A stretch of DNA of 64,000 bases from Mycolicibacterium sp. CBMA 234 (GTDB lineage Bacteria; Actinomycetota; Actinomycetes; Mycobacteriales; Mycobacteriaceae), in assembly GCF_009729415.1 (NCBI RefSeq), contig NZ_MPKW01000018.1, positions 434,001 to 498,000 of the forward strand. Reading direction: 5' to 3'. The notes under the pieces are model-generated. The model ran no database searches, was not told where the DNA came from, and saw nothing but the letters and a program-made list of their open reading frames with translations. A program made the translations under genes and the position numbers. Shown in pieces: positions 16,866 through 25,039 of the stretch. Within the stretch, counting starts at the first letter, position 1; each line of letters begins with the position of its first letter.

Positions 16866-18263
16866 CTAGGGGCGTTCAACCAAGCCTGCCGCAATTTCGA
16901 GTTCCAGCAGCGCAGGCTCGATGGCGTCGGCCATGGCGTCGATGTCGCCAGCCATCTCGGGAGTGGTGACGAAGCCGAAATCGATCCGGTCTCGGTAGCT
17001 GAAGCAGGTGATGTTGAGTCCGACGTCCATCAGCAAGGGGCCCATCGGCATCATCTGTTCGAGGACAGCGCCGTCCATGTACAGCGGCACGGGCGGTCCG
17101 GGCACGTTGGAGACGACGAGGTTCATCGGCTTCAGGGTGCCGCCGAGCTTGCTCGCGGTGTATGCCCGGGCGGCCAGGGCGACCAGGCCGGGCGGCGTGG
17201 TGTCGGTCAACCCCATGATCTGGTGTGCCGTCAAGGCTTTGGCCATTTCCTTGGCGCTCTGGGAGCTGGCGTAGATGGCTTTGATCCGTTCGGCGGGATC
17301 GACGATGTCAGAAGCCAGCGATACCGCCATCGCGCTGACCTGATTGCCCACCTGGTCGCTGGAGCTTTCGGTCCGGGTCGACACCGGGACCTGGGCGATG
17401 AGCGACTTTTCGGGCAACTCGCCGCGGTCCTCCAGATACTGCCGCATGGCGCTCGAGACTAGCGCCAGCACGACGTCGTTCACCTTCACGCCGAACGCTT
17501 CCTTGACCGCTTTCACGCGCTCCAGGGACACACCGGAATTGCTGACCCGACGGTGCGGTGAAATCGGGCCGTTGAACCGCGTGGGCGGTGCGTCGAAGAT
17601 GCCGGGCGGTTTGTTGGCGACACTGAGCGCCGCAATCTGCTGGCGCACGGTTTGCTCCAGGAAGCGTGCGATCCGGTAGGGCGTCTTGATGCCGATGTTG
17701 ATCAGCCCGCCGAGGGCCTGCAATTCCATCCCGGGAGCTTTGACGCCGATCAGTGACCCGCTCGGTTCGGCGGCCGGCGGCCGCGGGGTGGGGGTGAAAT
17801 CCAGCAGAATCTCCCCGAGCCCGGCTCCGGAGACGCCGTCGATGATGGCGTGGTGCATCTTCATCAGCACCGCGACCCGGCCGCCCTCGACGCCTTCGAT
17901 GAACCACAGCTCCCACAGCGGCCTCGACCGGTCCAGCTTGTAGGACATCAGCCGACCCACCAACTGGTCGAGCTCACGGCGGCCGCCGGGCGCCGGGACT
18001 GCGATATGGCGAACATGGAAGTCGAGATCGAGTTCCTCGTCCTCGACGAACCACGGCCGGTCGAGGCCGAGGGGGGCGCCGGTGACCCGCCAGCGCAACT
18101 GCGGCATCTCAGGCAACCGGGCCGCGAAAAGCGCTTTCACCGACTCGAAGTTGAAATCCGGCGCGTCGGTCGGATCGTAGATCGACGATGCCGCGACGTG
18201 CATATGCCAACTGTTTGTTTCCGCGAACCAAAACGTTGCGTCGGCCCCCGACAAGCGATTCAT
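16866..18263 (-). CDS. Wax ester synthase/diacylglycerol acyltransferase (WS/DGAT)
   Basis: 465 residues, the normal length. The catalytic HHxxxDG motif is intact as MHHAIIDG (H137, H138, D142, G143). The C-terminal domain carries [19 protein letters not shown], also diagnostic. The enzyme joins an acyl-CoA to diacylglycerol or a fatty alcohol, building the triacylglycerol or wax stores that mycobacteria accumulate. It is convergent with the SDR gene and preceded by a 311-base gap. A second, more divergent family member is at 62415-63755. Confidence 0.93.
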   Translation of the reverse strand: MNRLSGADATFWFAETNSWHMHVAASSIYDPTDAPDFNFESVKALFAARLPEMPQLRWRVTGAPLGLDRPWFVEDEELDLDFHVRHIAVPAPGGRRELDQLVGRLMSYKLDRSRPLWELWFIEGVEGGRVAVLMKMHHAIIDGVSGAGLGEILLDFTPTPRPPAAEPSGSLIGVKAPGMELQALGGLINIGIKTPYRIARFLEQTVRQQIAALSVANKPPGIFDAPPTRFNGPISPHRRVSNSGVSLERVKAVKEAFGVKVNDVVLALVSSAMRQYLEDRGELPEKSLIAQVPVSTRTESSSDQVGNQVSAMAVSLASDIVDPAERIKAIYASSQSAKEMAKALTAHQIMGLTDTTPPGLVALAARAYTASKLGGTLKPMNLVVSNVPGPPVPLYMDGAVLEQMMPMGPLLMDVGLNITCFSYRDRIDFGFVTTPEMAGDIDAMADAIEPALLELEIAAGLVERP

Positions 18264-18497
18264 GGGGGTGATCCTAGGGCGCTCGCGCAGGGGGTGGATC
18301 GAAATCGGCGGTTTGGTACGGAATTACGCTTGTAGTGAGCACACGTCGCACGCTGACTTCGGTTGATTGCGTTGGTGCACAACGTTATCCGTGCCTTTGG
18401 CGGCGCCGAAATATTGCTTCAGGGTCAATTGGTAAGCCCGGCAATATATTCCGAAAGTCGCTGACGCGTCGTCCGTAATGAGGTAGGGCCGACGAAC
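18264..18497. other. Non-coding gap between WS/DGAT and HsaD-like genes
   Basis: The 311-base gap 18264-18574 holds the promoter region of the WS/DGAT gene (minus strand) and, at its right end, the hairpin listed separately. No convincing open frame or repeat was seen in it. Confidence 0.5.
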
Positions 18498-18558
18498 GCG
18501 AGCGGCCGCGTACTGCACACCATGGACTAGGTGTCGGTGTGCAGACGCTGCCGCTCGC
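18498..18558 (-). terminator. Imperfect long hairpin after the HsaD-like gene
   Basis: Arms 18498-18521 and 18536-18558 pair over 8 bp at the base (GCGAGCGG) and 9 bp at the top (CTGCACACC), with a partly mismatched middle. It lies directly downstream of the hydrolase stop on the minus strand, as expected for its terminator. Confidence 0.55.
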
Positions 18559-18574
18559 GGCGGAGAAGTCGGGG

Positions 18575-19414
18575 CTAGCGCTGCAGGAAGGCCAGCACCG
18601 TGCTTTCGAAAGCCTCCTTGGCTTCGATCATCGCCCAGTGTCCGCAATTGGGGAACACATGCATTTCGGCGTTGCGGATGGTGCGCATCGGGATCAGCGC
18701 CATGTCCAGCGGGCTCACGCGGTCATCGCGGCCCCAGGTCAGCAGTGTCGGAGCTTTGACCTTGTGCATCTGCGCCCACGGCTGCGGCGGCGCATCGGCC
18801 GACCGCATGAACTTCATCATCATCTTGAATGCGGCCTTGCCGTACATCCGGCGAGCCGATTCCAGCGTCTCGGGATCGGAGGCCAGTTGCATGCGTTCTT
18901 CGATCAGCTCTTCGGTGACGATCTTCTCGTCGTAGACCATCGAGTTGAGCCAGTCGATCAGCCGCTGGCGGGTCGGGTCCTCGGTGAACTCCTGCAGCAG
19001 GCGGATGCCCTCGCTGGGGCCCGGGCTGAAGATGTTGGTGCCGATGCCGCCGATGGTGACCAGCTTGCCGATGCGATCCGGGTTGTTGATGGCGAAGTGG
19101 ATGCCGACGCCGCCGCCCATCGAGTTGCCGACCACGTCGACCTTGTCGATGCCAAGCGCATCAAGGAAAGGAACGACAGCCGCCTGGGCGTCGATCATCG
19201 GATGGCCGCCGAAGTCGTCGCTGACGCCGAAGCCGGGGAACTCCAGGATCAGGCAGCGAAAGTGCGCCGAGAACGTCGGCAGGATGCCGCGGAAGTTACG
19301 CCAGCCGGTGACGCCCGGGCCAGAACCGTGCAGGAACAGCAGCACGGGGCCGCTACCTTCGTCGTAGTAACGCAGGGCGCCGCGATCTGTCTGGACTTCC
19401 TTCAGCTCACTCAT
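18575..19414 (-). CDS. Meta-cleavage product hydrolase, HsaD/BphD-like alpha/beta hydrolase
   Basis: 279 residues from the ATG at 19414. Catalytic triad: Ser98 in GNSMGG, Asp near 230 in WGRDDRVSP, His259 in NCGHWAMIE. Early HGSGPGVTGWRNFRG is the oxyanion loop that typifies C-C bond hydrolases of meta-cleavage products (HsaD, BphD, MhpC). It should hydrolyse a 2-hydroxy-6-oxo-dienoate made by an extradiol dioxygenase. It is not in an operon with either dioxygenase of the window; the HsaC-like enzyme at 9152 lacks a hydrolase partner and is the best candidate supplier. Confidence 0.88.
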   Translation of the reverse strand: MSELKEVQTDRGALRYYDEGSGPVLLFLHGSGPGVTGWRNFRGILPTFSAHFRCLILEFPGFGVSDDFGGHPMIDAQAAVVPFLDALGIDKVDVVGNSMGGGVGIHFAINNPDRIGKLVTIGGIGTNIFSPGPSEGIRLLQEFTEDPTRQRLIDWLNSMVYDEKIVTEELIEERMQLASDPETLESARRMYGKAAFKMMMKFMRSADAPPQPWAQMHKVKAPTLLTWGRDDRVSPLDMALIPMRTIRNAEMHVFPNCGHWAMIEAKEAFESTVLAFLQR

Positions 19415-19528
19415 GCGTTCCAAATTACGGTGCGGTTGTCACGTGGTGGCGACCACCTCCCGCCCGGCGGAACATGGGGCGCCCGGGGGTGCCGGATTGT
19501 GCTGTGCGGGGCCTCCTATGGTGTCCAG

Positions 19529-20731
19529 ATGACCGTGCCGGAGTCTGCGCGCCCGCTCGCGGGTGTGCGCATCGTTGAAATCTCCAGTTTTGTCGCGGTG
19601 CCTCTTGCGGGGATGACGCTGACGCAGCTTGGCGCCGAGGTGATCAGGGTCGATCCGGTCGGTGGCGCCGCGGACTATCACCGCTGGCCGGTCACCGATG
19701 ACGGCGAGAGCATCTACTGGGCGGGTCTGAACAAGGGCAAGCGGTCGGTGGCGGTTGACCTGCGGTCACCGGAAGGGCAGGACCTGGTCACCCGGCTGAT
19801 CGTCGACGCCGACGTCTTCATCACCAATGTGACGGGCCGGCAATGGCATTCGTACGAGACCCTGTCCGCGCTGCGGCCGGATCTGATCCACGTCGAGGTG
19901 TGGGGCCGGGCCGACGGCGGCACCGGCGTGGATTACACCGTCAATGCGGGCTTGGGTTTTCCGCTGGTCACCGGGCCGGCGGAGTCGCGGGCGCCGGTGA
20001 ATCACACGCTGGCGGCGTGGGATGTGTCGTGCGGTCTGTATGTGGCGCTGGCGGTCACAGCGGCGCTGCGGCACCGCGATGCCACGGGTCGCGGTGAGCG
20101 CGTGAGCATTCCGCTGGAGAACGTAGCCCTGGCGACCGCCGGCAACCTCAGCTTCCTGACCGAGGTGATGGTCAACGGCGTCAGCCGCGAACGTATCGGC
20201 AACTCGATATTCGGGCAGTACGGTCAGCAGTTCGTCAGCGCGGACGGCGCGGCTTTCATGATCGTCGCCCTGACCGGCAGGCACTTCCGGGACCTCGCCG
20301 AGGTCACCGGAACGACGAAAGCCGTTGCGGTGCTGTCGGAATCACTCGGTGTGGACTTCTCTGACGAAGGTGAGCGCTACCGTCACCGTGATGCCCTCAC
20401 CGGCTTGTTCACCGGGTGGTTCTGTGCGCATACCGCGGCGGAGGTCACCACGGCATTGGGTGCGACGTCGATCCTGTGGGAGAGGTACCGCGAATTCAGC
20501 GAGGTCGTCGAGAGCCCGAAGGTGACCGACAATCCGCTGTTCACTGAACTCGATCAGCCTCGGATCGGCCGGTATCTGGCGCCGGGACTGCCGCTGCGGA
20601 TCGACGGCACGTACCCGCCCGCGCAGCCGGCGCCGGCGCTCGGCGACGACACCACCGCGGTGCTGACCGAACGGCTCGGGTTGTCCACTGACGACGTCGC
20701 ACGGCTCGCCGAAGCGGGGACCGTGGCATGA
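19529..20731 (+). CDS. Family III CoA-transferase (CaiB/BaiF type)
   Basis: 400 residues from the ATG at 19529; the much longer upstream frame is antisense to the hydrolase and was rejected. The start, LAGVRIVEISSFVAVPLAGMTLTQLGAEVIRVD, is diagnostic of family III, and the candidate catalytic Asp is D135 in GTGVDYTVNAGLG. These enzymes move CoA between carboxylates. The stop overlaps the thioesterase start by 4 bases, so loading and unloading of the same acid are probably coupled. Substrate unknown. Confidence 0.9.
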   Translation: MTVPESARPLAGVRIVEISSFVAVPLAGMTLTQLGAEVIRVDPVGGAADYHRWPVTDDGESIYWAGLNKGKRSVAVDLRSPEGQDLVTRLIVDADVFITNVTGRQWHSYETLSALRPDLIHVEVWGRADGGTGVDYTVNAGLGFPLVTGPAESRAPVNHTLAAWDVSCGLYVALAVTAALRHRDATGRGERVSIPLENVALATAGNLSFLTEVMVNGVSRERIGNSIFGQYGQQFVSADGAAFMIVALTGRHFRDLAEVTGTTKAVAVLSESLGVDFSDEGERYRHRDALTGLFTGWFCAHTAAEVTTALGATSILWERYREFSEVVESPKVTDNPLFTELDQPRIGRYLAPGLPLRIDGTYPPAQPAPALGDDTTAVLTERLGLSTDDVARLAEAGTVA

Positions 20732-21531
20732 GCATGCTCCCTGGCTTGTTGTCGGTATCGCCTGGCGCGGCGGCTGATGCGTTTGTGGGGCAGGCCGGGG
20801 GACCGGCGGGCAAGCGGGCCTTTGGCGGTCTGCTGATGGCGCAGAGCCTGGCTGCCGCGAGTCAGACGGTAAACGCGGACATGCGCCCGACGGCCATGCA
20901 CTTGCAGTATCTGCGCGGCGGTGAGGCCGGCGAGAAATCCGATTACGCGGTGACTCGGGTGTACGACGGGCGGACGGCGGCGTCGCGGCGGGTCGAGTCG
21001 TATCAGACCGGCCGAATGCTGACGGCGGCGACAGTGTCGTTTTCCGTCGATTTGCCGGGCCCTGAGCACAGCGAATCATGCACTCTCCCAGACGATCCCG
21101 AGTTGCTGCCGTGCACAGGGCCGCCAGGTCCGGCGCCTGCGGTACCGCTTGACGAACTCGACATCCGGATTATCGACGACCGGTCGTCGGGGGAGTTCGT
21201 GCGACGCATGTGGTGGCGAGCGATGGTGCCGATGCCGCCGGATCAGTTGTCGCACATGATGATTGCCTGCTACGTCACCGACCTATACGGAATCGACCCG
21301 GCCCTGCAGGTGCACGGCCACTCCATGCAGGCGCGTACCCATCGCAGTGGCACCACGGATTTCTCGATCTGGTTCCACCACGCGATCCACGCCGATCGGT
21401 GGAACCTGCTGGAATCCCGGTCGCCCGGCGGCGGCCGGGGCCGCGGGGTGATCACCTCCAGCCTGGTCGGTGCGGACGGAATCCGGGTCGCGACGTTGGT
21501 GCAGGAAGGCCTGATCGCGGACCGCGCCTGA
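20728..21531 (+). CDS. Acyl-CoA thioesterase, TesB-like double hotdog
   Basis: 267 residues. The N-terminal hotdog has KRAFGGLLMAQSLAAASQTV and MHLQYLRGGEAGEKSDYAVTRVYDGRTAASRRV. The C-terminal hotdog has FSIWFHHAIHADRWNLLESRSPGGGRGRG, the segment around the active site of TesB/ACOT8-type thioesterases. It hydrolyses an acyl-CoA. Translationally coupled (ATGA) to the CoA-transferase gene. The 267 bases after it hold no gene that I can support. Confidence 0.88.
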   Translation: MSMLPGLLSVSPGAAADAFVGQAGGPAGKRAFGGLLMAQSLAAASQTVNADMRPTAMHLQYLRGGEAGEKSDYAVTRVYDGRTAASRRVESYQTGRMLTAATVSFSVDLPGPEHSESCTLPDDPELLPCTGPPGPAPAVPLDELDIRIIDDRSSGEFVRRMWWRAMVPMPPDQLSHMMIACYVTDLYGIDPALQVHGHSMQARTHRSGTTDFSIWFHHAIHADRWNLLESRSPGGGRGRGVITSSLVGADGIRVATLVQEGLIADRA

Positions 21532-21798
21532 CTGGTCGCACGGTGGTTCGCGTCGCGAGCGTGGCGCGAGTTCGCGCAATTCGCAGCTGGGAGGCGCCTA
21601 CGTGCACGTTCGGTGAGCCGGCTCCCTGCGATACCTGCGGTGGGGAGTCGTCATCATGTGCTGACAATGTCAGCCCATGGTGACGACTCCGGGGCGCAAC
21701 GTGTGGTGCGAAGTGCCTGAGCTGTGCTGACGTCGGAAGAAATCCAGTAGGTTGCCAAGAGGAACGCACACGCTCACGGAAGGGCTCGGCTTCTGCTC

Positions 21799-23364
21799 AT
21801 GAACGGCGCACAGGCTTTGATCCGCACGCTGGTCGACGCCGGCGTCGACGTCTGCTTCGGGAATCCCGGCACCAGCGAGATGCATTTCGTTGCGGCGCTG
21901 GACTCGGTGCCGCAGATGCGTGGTGTGCTCTGTCTTTTCGAGGGTGTGGTCACCGGCGCCGCCGACGGGTACGCCCGGATGGCCGACAAGCCGGCCGCGA
22001 CCCTGTTGCACCTGGGGCCGGGTTTGGGCAACGGCGTAGCCAACCTGCATAACGCCCGTCGTGCCTATTCGCCGACGGTCAACGTGGTTGGCGATCACGC
22101 GCTCGGCCACAAGAAGTACGACGCACCACTGGAATCCGACATCGAAGCCATGGCGGGCACCGTCTCGGGATGGGTGCGCCGCTGTGAACGGCTGACGGAT
22201 ATCGCCAAGGATGCGATCGCCGCAATTGAGGCTGCGCAGCAGGGGCAGGTTGCCACGCTGATTCTGCCCGCGGACGTGTCGTGGACCGAGGGGGCCGAAT
22301 CGGCCGAAGCGGTAGCGCCGGCGGACCGGGCGGCATTCGACTACCGCGCGGGCGTCGACCCTGACGAACATGACTTGCTTGAGGCCAGCGCTGACGTGTT
22401 CGGACCCGGCACCGTCATGTTGCTCGGTAGCGCGGCCTGCCGCGAGCGAGCGCTGCACGCCGCCAGCAGGATCGCCGAGGCGACCGGGACCAAGGTGCTC
22501 ATCGAGACCTTCCCGGCCCGGCTGGAGCGCGGTGCCGGATTGCCCAACTTCGAGCGGCTGGCGTATCTGGCCGAAGCGGCCGGATTCCAGCTGACCGGCG
22601 CCGAGAACCTGGTACTGGCCGGCGCGCGGTCTCCGGTGTCGTTCTTCGCCTATCCGGGCAAGGCCAGCGATCTGGTGCCCGACGGCTGCCGGGTCCATAC
22701 CGTCGGCGGCGACGTCGCGGCTGGGCTGGAGGAGTTGGCTGATGCGGTGGCGCCCGATAGTGCTCCGGTGCTGTCGGAACTGAAAATCCGTGAGCTACCG
22801 ACGGATTCGGCTCCGTTGACGACGCAGAACTGGGTAGACGTGGTGGCGGCAACGCTGCCCGACCGCGCCATCGTCGTCGACGAATCCAACACCAGCGGGT
22901 TCTTGCTGCCGCAGGCCACGATGACCGCGCCGCGCCACGATCTGCTGACCTTGACGGGTGGGGCCATCGGGTTCGGGCTGCCGAGTGCCGTCGGTTCTGC
23001 GGTGGCGTGTCCGGACCGTCCGGTGTTGTGTCTGCAGGCCGATGGCAGTGCCATGTACACGATTTCGGCATTGTGGACCATGGCGCATGAGCAGCTCAAC
23101 GTGGTGACGGTGATTCTGAACAACGCCGCCTACGCGATTCTGCGGATGGAGCTGCAGCGCGTCGGCGCGGAAGCCAGTGGGCCCAAAGCCGCTGCGATGC
23201 TTGATCTTTCGGGGCCGACGATGGATTTCGCGGCACTGGCCACATCGATGGGCGTGCCCGCGGCCAAGGCCACGACCACCGCTGACCTGGCCGACCTGCT
23301 CCGCGTCGGCTACGCCACCCCGGGCCCGTATCTCATCGACGCGGTGGTGCCCCCGCTGCTGTAG
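21799..23364 (+). CDS. ThDP-dependent enzyme, acetolactate synthase/benzoylformate decarboxylase-like
   Basis: 521 residues, three-domain ThDP enzyme. The N-terminal Pyr domain starts GAQALIRTLVDAGVDVCFGNPGTSEMHF and has the cofactor-activating glutamate (E48, CLFEGVV). The C-terminal PP domain has the Mg-ThDP motif from ADGSAMY to ILNN near residues 412-440. It is slightly shorter than acetolactate synthase and lacks features that would settle the reaction; IlvB-like paralogues of this kind are common in mycobacteria and usually uncharacterised. It stands alone, almost touching the convergent isomerase-like gene. Confidence 0.85.
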   Translation: MNGAQALIRTLVDAGVDVCFGNPGTSEMHFVAALDSVPQMRGVLCLFEGVVTGAADGYARMADKPAATLLHLGPGLGNGVANLHNARRAYSPTVNVVGDHALGHKKYDAPLESDIEAMAGTVSGWVRRCERLTDIAKDAIAAIEAAQQGQVATLILPADVSWTEGAESAEAVAPADRAAFDYRAGVDPDEHDLLEASADVFGPGTVMLLGSAACRERALHAASRIAEATGTKVLIETFPARLERGAGLPNFERLAYLAEAAGFQLTGAENLVLAGARSPVSFFAYPGKASDLVPDGCRVHTVGGDVAAGLEELADAVAPDSAPVLSELKIRELPTDSAPLTTQNWVDVVAATLPDRAIVVDESNTSGFLLPQATMTAPRHDLLTLTGGAIGFGLPSAVGSAVACPDRPVLCLQADGSAMYTISALWTMAHEQLNVVTVILNNAAYAILRMELQRVGAEASGPKAAAMLDLSGPTMDFAALATSMGVPAAKATTTADLADLLRVGYATPGPYLIDAVVPPLL

Positions 23365-23365
23365 G

Positions 23366-24133
23366 TCAGTAGCCGCTGAGCAGCGTGCGCAGCCGGCCCA
23401 GCTCACGTGGACCAGCGGCGCTGCGAATTCGGCCAGGGTCTGCGGGGCGGCGTCCCCACAACAACAGCACCCGGGTGGCCGCGTCGGTCTCGATGGTCGC
23501 CGGCCCCTCCGGTGCTGCGAGCGCGATGGTGGTGCGCTGCGCATCGGCGGTGACCATGACATCGTCATCACCCGCAACGCGAATTCTGGACTCGATATGG
23601 TCACCGTCCTTCAGCGCGAGTATCTCGGCCCCGCGGCGCAGCAGCGGGACACCGACCGCGTGCACACTGTGTTCAGTCATCCACGGCTGCGCCAACCGGT
23701 CTTGCGCGGGTGCGTCGTCGCCGGTGACGTCCCAACTGTGCAGCGCCAGTTCCTCACGCATGTGCTCGGCGAACCACGGCACTTTCATGGTGCGGCCGGT
23801 CCATGCGACGTCGGTGTCGGCGGGCAGTTCATCTGCCGCGGCCACGACTCGCCCGAGGTGCAGCATGCGATCACAGAACGCGGCCCACAGATCGGCGTTA
23901 GTCATGGCGCGGTAAGGCTGTTCGCGCTCTTCGAATCTGCGGGTCTCTACGGGGTCGCCGGTGAGGTGGCCCTCGAGTACCCGTGCCAGCTCCTCGGCAT
24001 TGCCGGTCTGGTGGATGACAACGTCACGCACTGTCCAGGCCTCACACCAGGTTCCGTTCTCGGGTGCCCGGCGCTGCACGGCCGCGGCGAATGGTGCGAA
24101 TTCCGGGAAGCGGTCGGTGTCGACGGTGTCCAT
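23366..24133 (-). CDS. Mycothiol-dependent maleylpyruvate isomerase-family protein
   Basis: 255 residues from the ATG at 24133. The N-terminal DinB-like/MDMPI helical domain shows WTVRDVVIHQTGNAEEL, with the His that begins the metal site, and EHMREELALHSWDVTGDD, with the second region. The C-terminal part is a small SCP2-like domain. Members use mycothiol, but few have known reactions. Maleylpyruvate isomerase belongs to gentisate catabolism; no gentisate dioxygenase is nearby, so that role is not claimed. The open frame further upstream is not protein-like. Confidence 0.8.
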   Translation of the reverse strand: MDTVDTDRFPEFAPFAAAVQRRAPENGTWCEAWTVRDVVIHQTGNAEELARVLEGHLTGDPVETRRFEEREQPYRAMTNADLWAAFCDRMLHLGRVVAAADELPADTDVAWTGRTMKVPWFAEHMREELALHSWDVTGDDAPAQDRLAQPWMTEHSVHAVGVPLLRRGAEILALKDGDHIESRIRVAGDDDVMVTADAQRTTIALAAPEGPATIETDAATRVLLLWGRRPADPGRIRSAAGPRELGRLRTLLSGY

Positions 24134-24224
24134 ATGTCCATGGATACCCCGGGAGTAGTTCGGTGAACGCCGAACTGTTGGGGGCACAGATAGTTCGTGA
24201 CGACAGGGTAAGTCCCATGCGGCC

Positions 24225-24258
24225 AAAAAAATCGGGGCCCCCTCGTGAGGGGCCCCGA
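24225..24258 (-). terminator. Rho-independent terminator of the small secreted peptide gene
   Basis: Read on the minus strand: a 10-bp GC-rich stem (24232-24241 with 24249-24258), 7-base loop, then a run of seven T (A at 24225-24231 on the plus strand). This is the only intrinsic terminator with a clear U-tract that I noticed in the window. It starts 14 bases after the stop of the 55-residue gene. Confidence 0.88.
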
Positions 24259-24271
24259 ATCTTGCTGATAG

Positions 24272-24439
24272 TCAGCGGCTTTGGTGCACGCTGGTGTCGA
24301 CCTGCGGCGCCGTGGCGTGCTGCTGGACGTCATTGATCCAGCTGTTGTGCGAGACATCGGCCGACGCCGGCCCGGCCAGGCCAAGCACTGCGGCCGCGAG
24401 TCCGTTGACGAGTAGTGCACCCAGTCCCAGCTTCTTCAT
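24272..24439 (-). CDS. Small secreted peptide (55 aa)
   Basis: ATG at 24439, stop TGA at 24272-24274. The start MKKLGLGALLVNGLAAAVLG and the following LAGPASA are a clear Sec signal peptide with an Ala-x-Ala cleavage site near residue 27. The predicted mature peptide is only about 28 residues (starting DVSHNSWINDVQQHATAP), acidic/polar, with one Trp and no Cys. A strong terminator follows directly. The gene is too short for routine ORF calls but has every expression signal. Function is unknown; similar short exported peptides with a conserved NxW motif occur in mycobacteria. Confidence 0.75.
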   Translation of the reverse strand: MKKLGLGALLVNGLAAAVLGLAGPASADVSHNSWINDVQQHATAPQVDTSVHQSR

Positions 24440-24664
24440 GTTCCCCAACTCCTCGTACTACAAACTCTGATGCCCGGTTCAACAGGACCGGGAGCGGAGC
24501 TATTTCTGGATCGTGGCTGTTGGCAGGAATTGATCGCCGTTCGGCAGTAATGGATCCATCGAAGGCCTGTGGATGAATCGCGAACTGTGTATAAGTCGCT
24601 GTTTCAGCGCGGTCGGCGCCCTGACCGCACGGAATCTGTCGGTGGCCCAGATCACTGTGGCGGC

Positions 24665-25039
24665 ATGAACACACCACCACGCATGACCCGCGCCGAAATC
24701 GGTGCGCTGGGTGAGCAACTCGCAGTCGACCACCTGACGTCGCTCGGGATGACGGTCCTGGCTCGGAATTGGCGGTGCCGTTGGGGCGAACTCGACGTCA
24801 TCGCTGCGGAGAAGTGCCACGACGCAGTGGTTTTCGTCGAGGTGAAGACGCGCACCACCACCGAATTCGGCGGTGTCGAGGAAGCGGTGACACCTGAGAA
24901 GCTGCGGCGCCTGCGCCGGCTGGCCAGCTTGTGGCTTGCCGATCAGAACACTCGTTGGCCCGGAGTGCGCATCGATGTGATCGGTGTCCGCCTCGGCGCC
25001 CGGCAGCCGGAATTGGTGCACCTGAAGGGAATTGGCTGA
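24665..25039 (+). CDS. YraN/UPF0102 family nuclease-fold protein
   Basis: 124 residues from the ATG at 24665 (ATG 24683 is an alternative). The restriction-endonuclease-like core is LGEQLAVDHLTSLGMTVLARNWRCRWGELDVIA with FVEVKTR, the E...D...E-x-K pattern of the fold. Family UPF0102 is present in most bacteria, usually near rnhB or comM/dprA, and its function is poorly known. Its stop overlaps the start of the ComM gene by one base, and the order yraN-comM-dprA matches Rv2898c-Rv2896c. Confidence 0.9.
   Translation: MNTPPRMTRAEIGALGEQLAVDHLTSLGMTVLARNWRCRWGELDVIAAEKCHDAVVFVEVKTRTTTEFGGVEEAVTPEKLRRLRRLASLWLADQNTRWPGVRIDVIGVRLGARQPELVHLKGIG

Noticed and set aside
18539-19528. Long N-terminal extension of the CoA-transferase frame
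   Set aside because: Lies antisense to the HsaD-like hydrolase; the family start signature begins at the ATG 19529.
21532-21798. Possible gene in the gap before the ThDP enzyme
   Set aside because: No frame with plausible start, ribosome site or protein-like composition.
23366-24133. Gentisate pathway from the maleylpyruvate-isomerase-like gene
   Set aside because: No gentisate dioxygenase nearby, and the mycothiol-dependent family has many other functions; the FAH gene is 15 kb away in another operon.
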